This document shows positions 8,146 to 15,691 of a stretch of DNA of 64,000 nucleotides, in pieces (position 1 is the first letter of the stretch; the number at the start of each line of letters is the position of its first letter). A program made the translations under genes and the position numbers. The notes under the pieces are model-generated. The model was not told the origin of the DNA. It made no database searches and saw only the letters and a list, made by a program, of their open reading frames with translations. The stretch is from the NCBI GenBank assembly GCA_025149125.1, contig CP102272.1:3782001-3846000 (forward strand), read 5' to 3'. This DNA comes from [Clostridium] asparagiforme DSM 15981 (lineage in GTDB: Bacteria > Bacillota > Clostridia > Lachnospirales > Lachnospiraceae).

Positions 8146-8847
8146 TTATTCCGCAAATACCACAATCTTATTCGCCACGCCCTGGTCGTCGGACCAAATG
8201 AGGCAGGTTCTTCCCTGGCTGAGATCGTCCATGGTCACGATGTTCTTCGTCAGGTACGGAAGGATGGTGCAGTCGGAGGGAATCTCAAACGTTGCGCCGT
8301 CCGCCGTGGTCAGCTCGGCTTTGGAGGAAGCCGCGTCCGTCACCACGGAATCCACGGTCACATAATCCGGCACCTTGAAATCAGCCGGAATGTTGCAGAG
8401 AATCATCTCGGCGCTGGTCTGCGGGGGCAGGCTCATGGTCATGGCCTGGCTGATGTACACGTAAATGGTGTCGCCGTCCTTGATGTCCTCGATGTTTACC
8501 GGCAGCCCTTCCACCGCGTCTAAAACCAGCGTCTCCTCGTCGGAGACATTCAGAACGATCTCGCCGCTGTAGCTCTGGCCGGACTGGTTGTCGATGGTCA
8601 GACGTCCGCTCTCATCTCTGGTAACGGTGCCGTAGATCCGGATAGACTGGAGCGCCTCGGCCTGAGTCTCCTCCATGCTCTCGATGGTTCCGTCCACGGT
8701 CTCGATCACATCCGCAGTGGTCTCAGCGGTGCTCTCCACAGTCTCAGCCTGCGTGGTGGTAACCGCCTCGGTCTTGGCCGCGCAGCCTCCGATTCCCAGC
8801 GCTACAGCCGCGCATGCACTGATTGCAAATAACTGATATTTTCTCAT
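8146..8847 (-). CDS. Predicted lipoprotein, function unknown
   Basis: 233 residues. The N-terminus has a hydrophobic signal ending in IGGC, with lipid attachment expected at Cys22. A Thr/Glu/Ala-rich linker (about 25-65) follows, then a beta-rich domain of about 165 residues with repeated strand-like patterns (GRLTIDNQSG, SGEIVLNVSDEETLVLD). No catalytic motif is recognised. It is a single-gene unit with its own promoter (8899-8927) and terminator. Proteins of this kind are common in clostridia as surface-anchored hypothetical proteins. Confidence 0.65.
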   Translation of the reverse strand: MRKYQLFAISACAAVALGIGGCAAKTEAVTTTQAETVESTAETTADVIETVDGTIESMEETQAEALQSIRIYGTVTRDESGRLTIDNQSGQSYSGEIVLNVSDEETLVLDAVEGLPVNIEDIKDGDTIYVYISQAMTMSLPPQTSAEMILCNIPADFKVPDYVTVDSVVTDAASSKAELTTADGATFEIPSDCTILPYLTKNIVTMDDLSQGRTCLIWSDDQGVANKIVVFAE

Positions 8848-8898
8848 TCTTTTTGTATTCTCCTTGTGTTCATATTTTATTCATATAACTGTATCAGG

Positions 8899-8927
8899 AG
8901 TATACAATACTTTCCTATAGATTCCAA
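8899..8927 (-). promoter_or_regulatory. Promoter of the small lipoprotein gene
   Basis: On the minus strand TTGGAA (8922-8927) and TATACT (8899-8904) are 17 bases apart. The start codon of the lipoprotein gene lies about 50 bases downstream. The rest of the 8848-9073 gap shows no gene. Confidence 0.7.
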
Positions 8928-9073
8928 TAACGTTTTTCTTAACAATTCCTAAGAAATGCAAAATCGGATTCATAGAATATTCAGAATATTCCAGTCGTTT
9001 TCAAACCAGACGGTACAACTACGCGCCCGGACCTGCAGCCGCACGGGCAGGGCCAGGCGGCTCTCCATCCGCT

Positions 9074-9541
9074 TTAACGCTCCCTGCCGGTCAGGGACTC
9101 CACCGCGTCCACCATGGCCTGATAGCCGGTGCAGCGGCACAGATTGCCGGACAGGCCGCGGCGGATCTGGGCCTCCGTGGGATTGGGGTTCTCCCGCAGC
9201 AGCGCGCAGGTGGCCAGGATCATTCCCGGCGAGCAGAAACCGCACTGCACGGCTCCGTGGTCCACAAAGGCTTTCTGAATCTTCGCCAGCTCCGGGTCCC
9301 GTTCCACCCCCTCGATGGTCATCACCTGACAGCCATCCGCCTGAATGGCCGGGTAAATACAGGAGTTCACGGTCTTTCCGTCCACCAGCACGGTGCAAGC
9401 GCCGCAATCCCCTTCCCCGCAGCCCTCCTTGGTCCCGGTCAGACCCAGGACCTCACGGATCACATGAAGCAGGGTGTCCATTGGCCCGATTTCCACCTGC
9501 CGTTCCTCACCGTTTATATAAAGCGTAATCTGTTCCATCAC
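9074..9541 (-). CDS. xdhC: Xanthine dehydrogenase, [2Fe-2S] subunit
   Basis: 155 residues, normal for the separate iron-sulfur subunit of three-part molybdenum hydroxylases. The plant-ferredoxin-type cluster motif is GCGEGDCGACTVLVDG; the second cluster motifs are QCGFCSPGM and GNLCRCTGY. It passes electrons from the molybdenum subunit to the FAD subunit. The start is GTG at 9541 (GGAGG eight bases upstream) or ATG at 9538; either way it overlaps the xdhB stop. It is the last gene of the purine operon. Confidence 0.92.
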   Translation of the reverse strand: MMEQITLYINGEERQVEIGPMDTLLHVIREVLGLTGTKEGCGEGDCGACTVLVDGKTVNSCIYPAIQADGCQVMTIEGVERDPELAKIQKAFVDHGAVQCGFCSPGMILATCALLRENPNPTEAQIRRGLSGNLCRCTGYQAMVDAVESLTGRER

Positions 9542-10434
9542 TCAAAACACCTCCACAATTCCGTCACGTTGTGAAGCACCATGCGAAAGGCGATGCGCCT
9601 TCTGTACTCCGCCGTGGCGCGGATATCCGCGATGGGGGCGATGTCCTCCATCAGGGCGGCGCGCAGGCGCTCCCGAAACGCGGCCTCCGCCGACACATCT
9701 CCGGCCGGCCCCGCCAGCTTGTTTCGGCACATCTCCGAGGGCCGCGCCCCCGCCAACACCTTCTCCGCCCTCTGCGCCCGCACCGCGGTTGGGGCCACCG
9801 AACCCAGGGCCACGGCGATCTCTCCCACCGCGCCCTGACGCTCCCCCATATACACCGCGCAGCTGCACAGTGAGATGGCCAGGGCGTTGCGTTTTCCGGC
9901 CTTGTAGAACACCGACCGGCCGCTCTTGTGGGGCAGAATCACCTCGGCCAGCAGTTCGCCGTGCCTTAAATCCGTCCGCCCGGGCCCCTTCAAGAAATCC
10001 TTAAGCGCCACCTCCCGCGAAACGCCGCCCGCCTTCACCAGGCGGAGCACAGCGTCCAGCGCCAGAAGCGGCGGCACCGAATCCGCAGCCGGGGAGGCCG
10101 AGATGATGTTGCCGCCCACGGTTCCCCGGTTGCGGATCTGCGGCCCTCCCACCTGGGAAGCCGCCGCGATCAGCGCTCCGGCAAAGGGGATCTCGCAGCG
10201 CTCCAGCTCGGAAAAGCTGGTCATGCTGCCGATATGCCATCCGTCGGCCTCCCGGCGGATTCCCCGAAGCTCCTTCAAACGTTCCAGGCTCACATAATCA
10301 AAATCCAGGTATTTGCCGTGTCTGCGGTCCACGTACAGATTGGTAGCCCCGGCGCAGGCCATGGCCCGCTCTCCCGCCAGCGCCTCCAGGGCTTCCTCCA
10401 GCGTTTCCGGCTGAATCATTCTGCACACTGTCAT
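9538..10434 (-). CDS. xdhB: Xanthine dehydrogenase, FAD-binding subunit
   Basis: 298 residues, typical of the medium subunit (CoxM/XdhB family). FAD-binding features include GATNLYVDRRHGK near residues 29-41 and the conserved GGPQIRNRGTVGGNI segment. A C-terminal CO-dehydrogenase flavoprotein domain follows. It overlaps xdhC and the upstream small gene by 4 bases each, so it is translated as part of a tightly coupled chain. It takes part in oxidising hypoxanthine/xanthine; the exact purine substrate is inferred from the neighbourhood. Confidence 0.9.
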   Translation of the reverse strand: MTVCRMIQPETLEEALEALAGERAMACAGATNLYVDRRHGKYLDFDYVSLERLKELRGIRREADGWHIGSMTSFSELERCEIPFAGALIAAASQVGGPQIRNRGTVGGNIISASPAADSVPPLLALDAVLRLVKAGGVSREVALKDFLKGPGRTDLRHGELLAEVILPHKSGRSVFYKAGKRNALAISLCSCAVYMGERQGAVGEIAVALGSVAPTAVRAQRAEKVLAGARPSEMCRNKLAGPAGDVSAEAAFRERLRAALMEDIAPIADIRATAEYRRRIAFRMVLHNVTELWRCFE

Positions 10435-10955
10435 TGTTCTCCCTCCCCCATGTTATCGAAATAGCTGTCCAAGGAATAGGTCAGCTTGTCAAATTTTTCC
10501 AGATAGCTGCCGTCCGGAAAATCTTCAAAGGCGATCACCTTATACCGCCCGTCCTCATACACAAAGGGCAGCTCGTAAACCATACCCGGCAGCCTGGCGG
10601 CCTGCGAAAAAACGGCTTTCCCGCTTCTTCCATCCTCCGCCAGCTCCATGGACTCGTAATTGATGAACAGCGGCGTCAGATACGGGTAGGATCGCTCCTT
10701 CACAAAGGCCCGGACAAATTCCTCCCGGCTCATCCGGGACTGGAAATCCTTTGTCAGATAATCGTACAGCCGCTCCGGCTCCTTGTAATGGTAGTTTAAA
10801 TCCTCCGCAAACGCGCACACGGTCCGCTCCGCCTCCTCACGGGAGGGCTTGACCCGCCCCCGTGAAAAGGCGCACAGACCGGCCGTAACCCCCAGGCAGA
10901 CCAGCACGGCGGCGCAGATCCAGACCAAACGCCGGCTGTTTTTCTTCATTCTCAT
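10431..10955 (-). CDS. Unknown membrane-anchored protein inside the purine operon
   Basis: 174 residues. A basic N-terminus (MRMKKNSRR) and one hydrophobic segment (about 10-28) predict a signal anchor, so the rest should be outside the membrane. The outer part is acidic/aromatic with no Cys pair, lipobox or enzyme motif I recognise; overall size and pattern recall NTF2-like or DUF4878-like extracellular domains, but that is a guess. It overlaps the ABC permease gene upstream and xdhB downstream by 4 bases (ATGA) at both ends, so it is a fixed member of the operon. Confidence 0.6.
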   Translation of the reverse strand: MRMKKNSRRLVWICAAVLVCLGVTAGLCAFSRGRVKPSREEAERTVCAFAEDLNYHYKEPERLYDYLTKDFQSRMSREEFVRAFVKERSYPYLTPLFINYESMELAEDGRSGKAVFSQAARLPGMVYELPFVYEDGRYKVIAFEDFPDGSYLEKFDKLTYSLDSYFDNMGEGEQ

Positions 10956-11896
10956 CGCTCCAATCTCGAATAGGGCACTGTGTAGGCGCTGGGGAACTCC
11001 GCCTTCCGGGACGCGGTCACCAGGGCCAGAATGGTCAGCACGTAGGGCAGCATCAGCATCAGCTGGTTGGCGATATTGATCCCAAGGGCCTGCAGGCGCA
11101 TCTGAAGCGCCGTGGCAAAGCCGAAGAGCAGCGCCCCCCAGATGGCCCGAAAGGGCATGAACCGGGCGAAAATGACCACGGATACGGCGATAAATCCCCG
11201 CCCGCTGATAATGTCCTCCGTAAACAGGTTCATGTACGCGGTGGACATAAAAGCGCCCGCGGCCCCAGCGTAGGCTCCGCCGATGAGCACCGCCGCGTAA
11301 CGTGTCTTTGCCACGCTGATGCCCTTGGAATCCGTGGCCCTTGGATTCTCTCCCACCGCCTTAATCTTCAAACCGAAGGTGGTTTTCTCCAAAATGAACC
11401 AGGTGACGATGGCCATCAGGTAGCTTAAGTACACCAGAATATTGTGCTGGAAGAAAATGGGTCCGATCACCGGAATGGACGACAGCACCGGCACGTGCAC
11501 CGCCGCAAAGGGTTCCACCTGGGGCGGCAGGCTCTGGATGCCGAAAATTACCCGGTAAATGTAAACTGCCGCGCCTCCGCCCAGAATATTTAAGGCGGTG
11601 CCCGCGATCACCTGGTTGGCCCGCATGGTGACGGACAGCCAGGCCATGACCGTGCTCCAGAGCACGCCGGTGAGAATACCCGCCAGCACGCCGGCCCAGA
11701 GACTGCCCGTCATAAAGGCCGCCGCAAAGCCGGTGACCGCTCCCATGGTCATGGTTCCCTCCACGCCCAGGTTTAAGACTCCCGCCCGCTGGGTGTAAAT
11801 CTGTCCCAGGGCCGGAAGCAGGATGGGCGTTGCCAAACGCACGGTGCTGGCGAACAGGCTCACCAGAAAGCCTACGGTAAATATATTGCTAAGCAT
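10952..11896 (-). CDS. BMP-family nucleoside/nucleobase ABC transporter permease (second permease)
   Basis: 314 residues from the ATG at 11896, which has AGGAGG seven bases upstream. It is hydrophobic, with about eight to nine membrane segments of the BPD_transp_2 family. It resembles Bacillus NupQ/YufQ, the shorter permease of guanosine-type importers. It overlaps nupP-like upstream by 8 bases. Substrate is inferred from the adjacent xanthine dehydrogenase genes. Confidence 0.85.
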   Translation of the reverse strand: MLSNIFTVGFLVSLFASTVRLATPILLPALGQIYTQRAGVLNLGVEGTMTMGAVTGFAAAFMTGSLWAGVLAGILTGVLWSTVMAWLSVTMRANQVIAGTALNILGGGAAVYIYRVIFGIQSLPPQVEPFAAVHVPVLSSIPVIGPIFFQHNILVYLSYLMAIVTWFILEKTTFGLKIKAVGENPRATDSKGISVAKTRYAAVLIGGAYAGAAGAFMSTAYMNLFTEDIISGRGFIAVSVVIFARFMPFRAIWGALLFGFATALQMRLQALGINIANQLMLMLPYVLTILALVTASRKAEFPSAYTVPYSRLER

Positions 11897-12947
11897 GGCG
11901 CTGCCTCCTTCCAATCCAGTTTTTTACCATCGTCAGATTCAGGGTGGCCCGGGCGATGATAAACACGATCACCAGGCCCTGTATGATATCCACAATGGAG
12001 TAGGGGACGTCGGTCATCCTCTGCATGGTGGCCCCGCCCACCATCAGGGCGGAGAAGAAAAATCCTGCGATCACAATACCCACCGGGTTTAAGCTTCCCA
12101 GCAGCGCGATTACCACCGCAATATCCCCATAGCCGCTGGCTACGCCCTCCAAAAGGCGGTACTGCACGCCGTAAATCTCATTCCAGCCTGCCAGGCCGGT
12201 CAACGCTCCGGAGATCATCATGGTAATCAGCACGGTGCGCTTCACGCTCATACCGGAGTAAGTGGCAACCTTCTCCCCCTGGCCCGCCAGGTCGATGCGG
12301 TAGCCAAGGACGGTTTTCCAGAAAAACAACATCACGGCCACCACCAAAATCCCCACAAAGATGCCCGCGTGGATGCGCAGGCGGTCTGAAAACAGGGGCA
12401 GGCGCAGGGCCTCCGCGATATTGGGCGACTGGGGGAAATCCCCGCCCACCGGGTCCTTCATAGGCCCGTGGACCAGAAACGCCAGGAAATAGGTGGCGAT
12501 GTAGTTGAGCATCAGTGTGGTGATCACCTCGTTGGCGCTGAAGCGGATCTTTAAGACCGCTGCCAGACCCGCCCACAAAGCTCCGCCCAGCATGCCGCAG
12601 ATCAGGGACAGGGGCAGCAGGATCACCGGCGGCAGCTTCAGGTAAAGTCCCGGCAGGATGGCCGCAATGGCTCCCAGAATAAACTGGCCGTTGCCTCCGA
12701 TGTTCCAGAGCTGCGCCCGGAAGGCCACACTGGTTCCGAAGGCCATCATGCACAGGGGAACCATTTTCACGAACACCTCGGAGATTCGCTGCTTGGAGCC
12801 AAAGGCGCCCCGGAACAAGGTCTGGTACGCCTCCACCGGATCATTTCCGGAGAGCTTTACCAGCACTGCGCCGATGGCCAGCGCGATGGCGATGGTGAGA
12901 ACTGCGGCGCAGACCTCTCCGGCCGCTGATTTCAGTTTATTTCCCAT
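11889..12947 (-). CDS. BMP-family nucleoside/nucleobase ABC transporter permease (first permease)
   Basis: 352 residues with multiple membrane segments; BPD_transp_2 family, like Bacillus NupP/YufP. It starts with GGAGG upstream and overlaps the ATPase gene by 11 bases and the second permease by 8. The two permeases would form a heterodimeric channel. The conserved EVITTLMLNYIA stretch is characteristic of these purine-type permeases. Confidence 0.85.
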   Translation of the reverse strand: MGNKLKSAAGEVCAAVLTIAIALAIGAVLVKLSGNDPVEAYQTLFRGAFGSKQRISEVFVKMVPLCMMAFGTSVAFRAQLWNIGGNGQFILGAIAAILPGLYLKLPPVILLPLSLICGMLGGALWAGLAAVLKIRFSANEVITTLMLNYIATYFLAFLVHGPMKDPVGGDFPQSPNIAEALRLPLFSDRLRIHAGIFVGILVVAVMLFFWKTVLGYRIDLAGQGEKVATYSGMSVKRTVLITMMISGALTGLAGWNEIYGVQYRLLEGVASGYGDIAVVIALLGSLNPVGIVIAGFFFSALMVGGATMQRMTDVPYSIVDIIQGLVIVFIIARATLNLTMVKNWIGRRQRHA

Positions 12948-14469
12948 GTTCGTGTGCCTCCTTCTGCTTTCCCATCATCAGGCTGCCGATCTCGTCCACC
13001 GACGCGCCCCTGGGCAGAACGCCCATCAGGCGGCCGTCGTAAATCACCGCGATGCGGTCCGAGAGCTGCAGGATCTCCTCCAGGTCCGCGCTGACCAGCA
13101 GCACGGCGCAGCCCTCGTTTCTGGCGTCCAGCAGTTTCTGGCGCACGTACTCGGAAGCGCCGATGTCGAGGCCCCTGGTGGGCTGGTTGGCCACCACCAC
13201 CCGCGGGTGCTCCGACAGCTCCCTGGCTAAAATCACCTTCTGCTGGTTGCCGCCGGACAAGCTTCTGGCCTGCTCATCCCCGGAGGAAGCCTTGATCTGG
13301 TACTCCGCCCGGGCCTTGTCCCAGAATGCGTCGATGGTCTTTTCACTGATAAAGCCGTGGCGGGAGAAGGGCTCCCGGCCGAAGGCCTTTAACACCAGAT
13401 TCTTTTTCAGGCTCCATTTGAGGGCCAGGCCCGTGGTGTGCCGGTCCTCCGGGATATGGGCGATGCCCTTTCTGATGTAAAATACCGGCGGGCGGTTGGT
13501 GATGGACTCCCCGTCCATTTTCAAAACGCCCTTATCCGCGGTCCGAAGCCCCGTGATCACTTCGCAGAGCTCCTTCTGCCCGTTGCCGTCCACGCCGGCC
13601 AGACCGACCACCTCACCCTCCCGCAGTTCCAGGGAGAAATCCGTCAAGGCCGGGTAATCCTTGTCGTTCCTGGCGCAGACTCCCTCCAGACAGAGGCGCA
13701 CCTCCCCCGGGGACCGCTCCGGCTCTGTAAAGTTAAACAGCACGTCCCGGCCCACCATCATGCGGGTCAGCTCCTCCTTGGTCATATCCGGTCCGGCCAG
13801 GCGGGTTCCGATCAGCTTTCCGTCCCGAAGGACCGTCACTTCATCGACAATCGAAATAATTTCTTCCAATTTATGGGTAATCAGGATGATGGACTTGCCG
13901 TCCTCCTTCATGTGCCGCAGGGTCTCAAAGAGCACCTCGGTCTCCTGGGGCGTGAGCACAGCCGTGGGTTCGTCCAGGATCAGGATGTCCGCCCCCTGGT
14001 AGATGGCGGTGAGAATCTCCACCCTCTGCTGCTCTCCCACGGACAGCTGCCAGACCTTTGCATAGGGATCCACCTTCATCCTGTACCGCTCGGCCAGAGC
14101 CACCAGCTCCTCCGCCGTCTCCCGGGTGTCCAAAAGGATTCCTTTGCGGGACTTGCGCCCCAGCATCACATTTTCCACCACCGTCAGGGACCGGGCCAGC
14201 ATAAAGTGCTGGTGCACCATGCCGATGCCCAAAGAAATTGCTTTGATTGGCGATGAAATCTCCTGCTTCTGCCCGCGGATGAGGATTTCCCCCTCCTCCT
14301 GGCGGTACAGACCGTACAGGATATTCATCAGTGTCGTCTTGCCCGCGCCGTTTTCACCCAGCAGGCCGTGTATGGAGCCGGCCCGCAGGCAGAACTGAAT
14401 CCTGTCGTTGGCCTTTACCCCTCCGAATATTTTGGTTATGTCACGCATCTCAACTGCTAATGTTTCCAT
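12937..14469 (-). CDS. BMP-family nucleoside/nucleobase ABC transporter ATPase (tandem domains)
   Basis: 510 residues with two ABC domains in one chain, as in NupO/YufO. Domain 1 has Walker A GENGAGKTT, signature LSVGEQQR and Walker B ILILDEPTAVLT. Domain 2 has a degenerate P loop (GVDGNGQKEL), signature LSGGNQQK and VVANQPTRGLDIG in place of the usual DEPT. Sugar- and nucleoside-type importers commonly have such an unequal second domain. It starts at ATG with AGGAGG upstream. Confidence 0.9.
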   Translation of the reverse strand: METLAVEMRDITKIFGGVKANDRIQFCLRAGSIHGLLGENGAGKTTLMNILYGLYRQEEGEILIRGQKQEISSPIKAISLGIGMVHQHFMLARSLTVVENVMLGRKSRKGILLDTRETAEELVALAERYRMKVDPYAKVWQLSVGEQQRVEILTAIYQGADILILDEPTAVLTPQETEVLFETLRHMKEDGKSIILITHKLEEIISIVDEVTVLRDGKLIGTRLAGPDMTKEELTRMMVGRDVLFNFTEPERSPGEVRLCLEGVCARNDKDYPALTDFSLELREGEVVGLAGVDGNGQKELCEVITGLRTADKGVLKMDGESITNRPPVFYIRKGIAHIPEDRHTTGLALKWSLKKNLVLKAFGREPFSRHGFISEKTIDAFWDKARAEYQIKASSGDEQARSLSGGNQQKVILARELSEHPRVVVANQPTRGLDIGASEYVRQKLLDARNEGCAVLLVSADLEEILQLSDRIAVIYDGRLMGVLPRGASVDEIGSLMMGKQKEAHEHGK

Positions 14470-14503
14470 CTGTACAGACCTCCTGAATCGAAACGCAGGG
14501 AAA

Positions 14504-14537
14504 CTGCGGCGGGGAAATCAAGTCTGCCCCGCCGCAG
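14504..14537 (-). other. Intercistronic hairpin after the BMP lipoprotein gene
   Basis: CTGCGGCGGGG (14504-14514) and CCCCGCCGCAG (14527-14537) form a perfect 11-bp stem between the binding-protein gene and the ATPase gene. No real T run follows, so it is more likely an mRNA-stabilising or partial-attenuation element than a full terminator. Confidence 0.75.
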
Positions 14538-14560
14538 CCCGTTTGCCGGTAAAAAGCGCC

Positions 14561-15691
14561 CTACTTCGCCGCCTCGCCCTGAGTGAACTCCGGCATCTCG
14601 ATCTCGCCGGCCTGAAGCTTCTTGAAGGTATCCTCAATCTGCGCCTTGTCCTCGTCGGTCAGCCATCCCTTGGGATCGCTGATGGGAGCGTAGCTTAAGC
14701 CTCCGTCCTCAGCGTTGATCCAGTAGAAGCGGTCCGCTTCCTCACGGCCGGTAAAGCTGCCGCTGCGGATATCGTCAAAGATTCCGGAGATAACGGCTTC
14801 CCACTGATAGACCACGCCGCTGAGCACATTGTCGGGCGCCAGGGAGTTCTGATCCGCCACGTTGCCCAGGCAGTACATATCCTTCTCCTTGGCCGCCTGC
14901 ACAACGCCCAGGCCGATGCCGTCGCCGGAATGCCAGATCACGTCCACGCCGGAATCATACATGCCCACGGCCGCCTCCTTGGCGCCTGCGGTATCGGTCC
15001 AGTCTCCGGTGTAAACCTCCTGGATCTCAATGTCGGGGTTCACGGATTTTGCGCCGAACTTAAAGCCCTCATGTCCACGGAATATCTCGGAGGCATCCGC
15101 GCCGCCTACCACGCCGATCTTGCCCGACTGGCTGGCCAGAGCCGCGATCACACCCATCAGATAACCGCCGCTCTGCAGCGACACATCGTAAATCGCAGAG
15201 TTGTCAACCGACTTGTATCCGGTTCCCAGCAGGAATTTTGTGTCCGGATAGTTGGGGGCAACCTTGACGATGGGTTCCATAAACTGGAAACCATGGCCGA
15301 ACACCACGTCGTAGCCCTGGTCCGCAAAATCCATCAGCGCCGGCTCAATGTCCGCCACCTCGTACACGTTCTCAACAACCTTTAAATCGATCTCGCCTGC
15401 GTGGGCGTCCACATATTTCTGCATGCCCTGGAACATGGCCTGGTTAAAGGACACGTCGTCCTTCTTGCCCGGAAGGATCAGGGCCACCTTTAACACGCCA
15501 TCCGCGCCCGCTTTTTCACTTTCCGCCGCGCCGCTCTCCTTGGCCTCGGTTCCGGCCTCAGCCTGGGTCTCCGCTGCCTTGCTGTCCCCGGCGGGAGCCG
15601 CGGTGGTGGATCCGGCGCTTCCGGAACCGCAGGCGGTGAGCATCATCACCGCGGCCATGGCGGCCGCCAGCATTCTTGCACTCTTTTTCAT
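14561..15691 (-). CDS. BMP-family (PnrA-like) purine nucleoside-binding lipoprotein
   Basis: 376 residues. The signal peptide ends in MMLTAC with lipid attachment at Cys21, then a Ser/Ala/Glu-rich linker to about residue 60. The body is a BMP/PnrA-type fold: KVALILPGKKDDVSFN at its start and GVDVIWHSGDGIGLG further on. Family members capture purine nucleosides or bases outside the membrane. AAAGGAGGAG precedes the start, which overlaps the xdhA stop by 4 bases. The strong hairpin after the gene fits higher expression than the permeases. Confidence 0.88.
   Translation of the reverse strand: MKKSARMLAAAMAAVMMLTACGSGSAGSTTAAPAGDSKAAETQAEAGTEAKESGAAESEKAGADGVLKVALILPGKKDDVSFNQAMFQGMQKYVDAHAGEIDLKVVENVYEVADIEPALMDFADQGYDVVFGHGFQFMEPIVKVAPNYPDTKFLLGTGYKSVDNSAIYDVSLQSGGYLMGVIAALASQSGKIGVVGGADASEIFRGHEGFKFGAKSVNPDIEIQEVYTGDWTDTAGAKEAAVGMYDSGVDVIWHSGDGIGLGVVQAAKEKDMYCLGNVADQNSLAPDNVLSGVVYQWEAVISGIFDDIRSGSFTGREEADRFYWINAEDGGLSYAPISDPKGWLTDEDKAQIEDTFKKLQAGEIEMPEFTQGEAAK

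Noticed and set aside
9000..9073. Possible terminator after xdhC (AGCCGC/GCGGCT)
   Set aside because: A six-base stem with a large loop and no T run; the operon end is not clear here.
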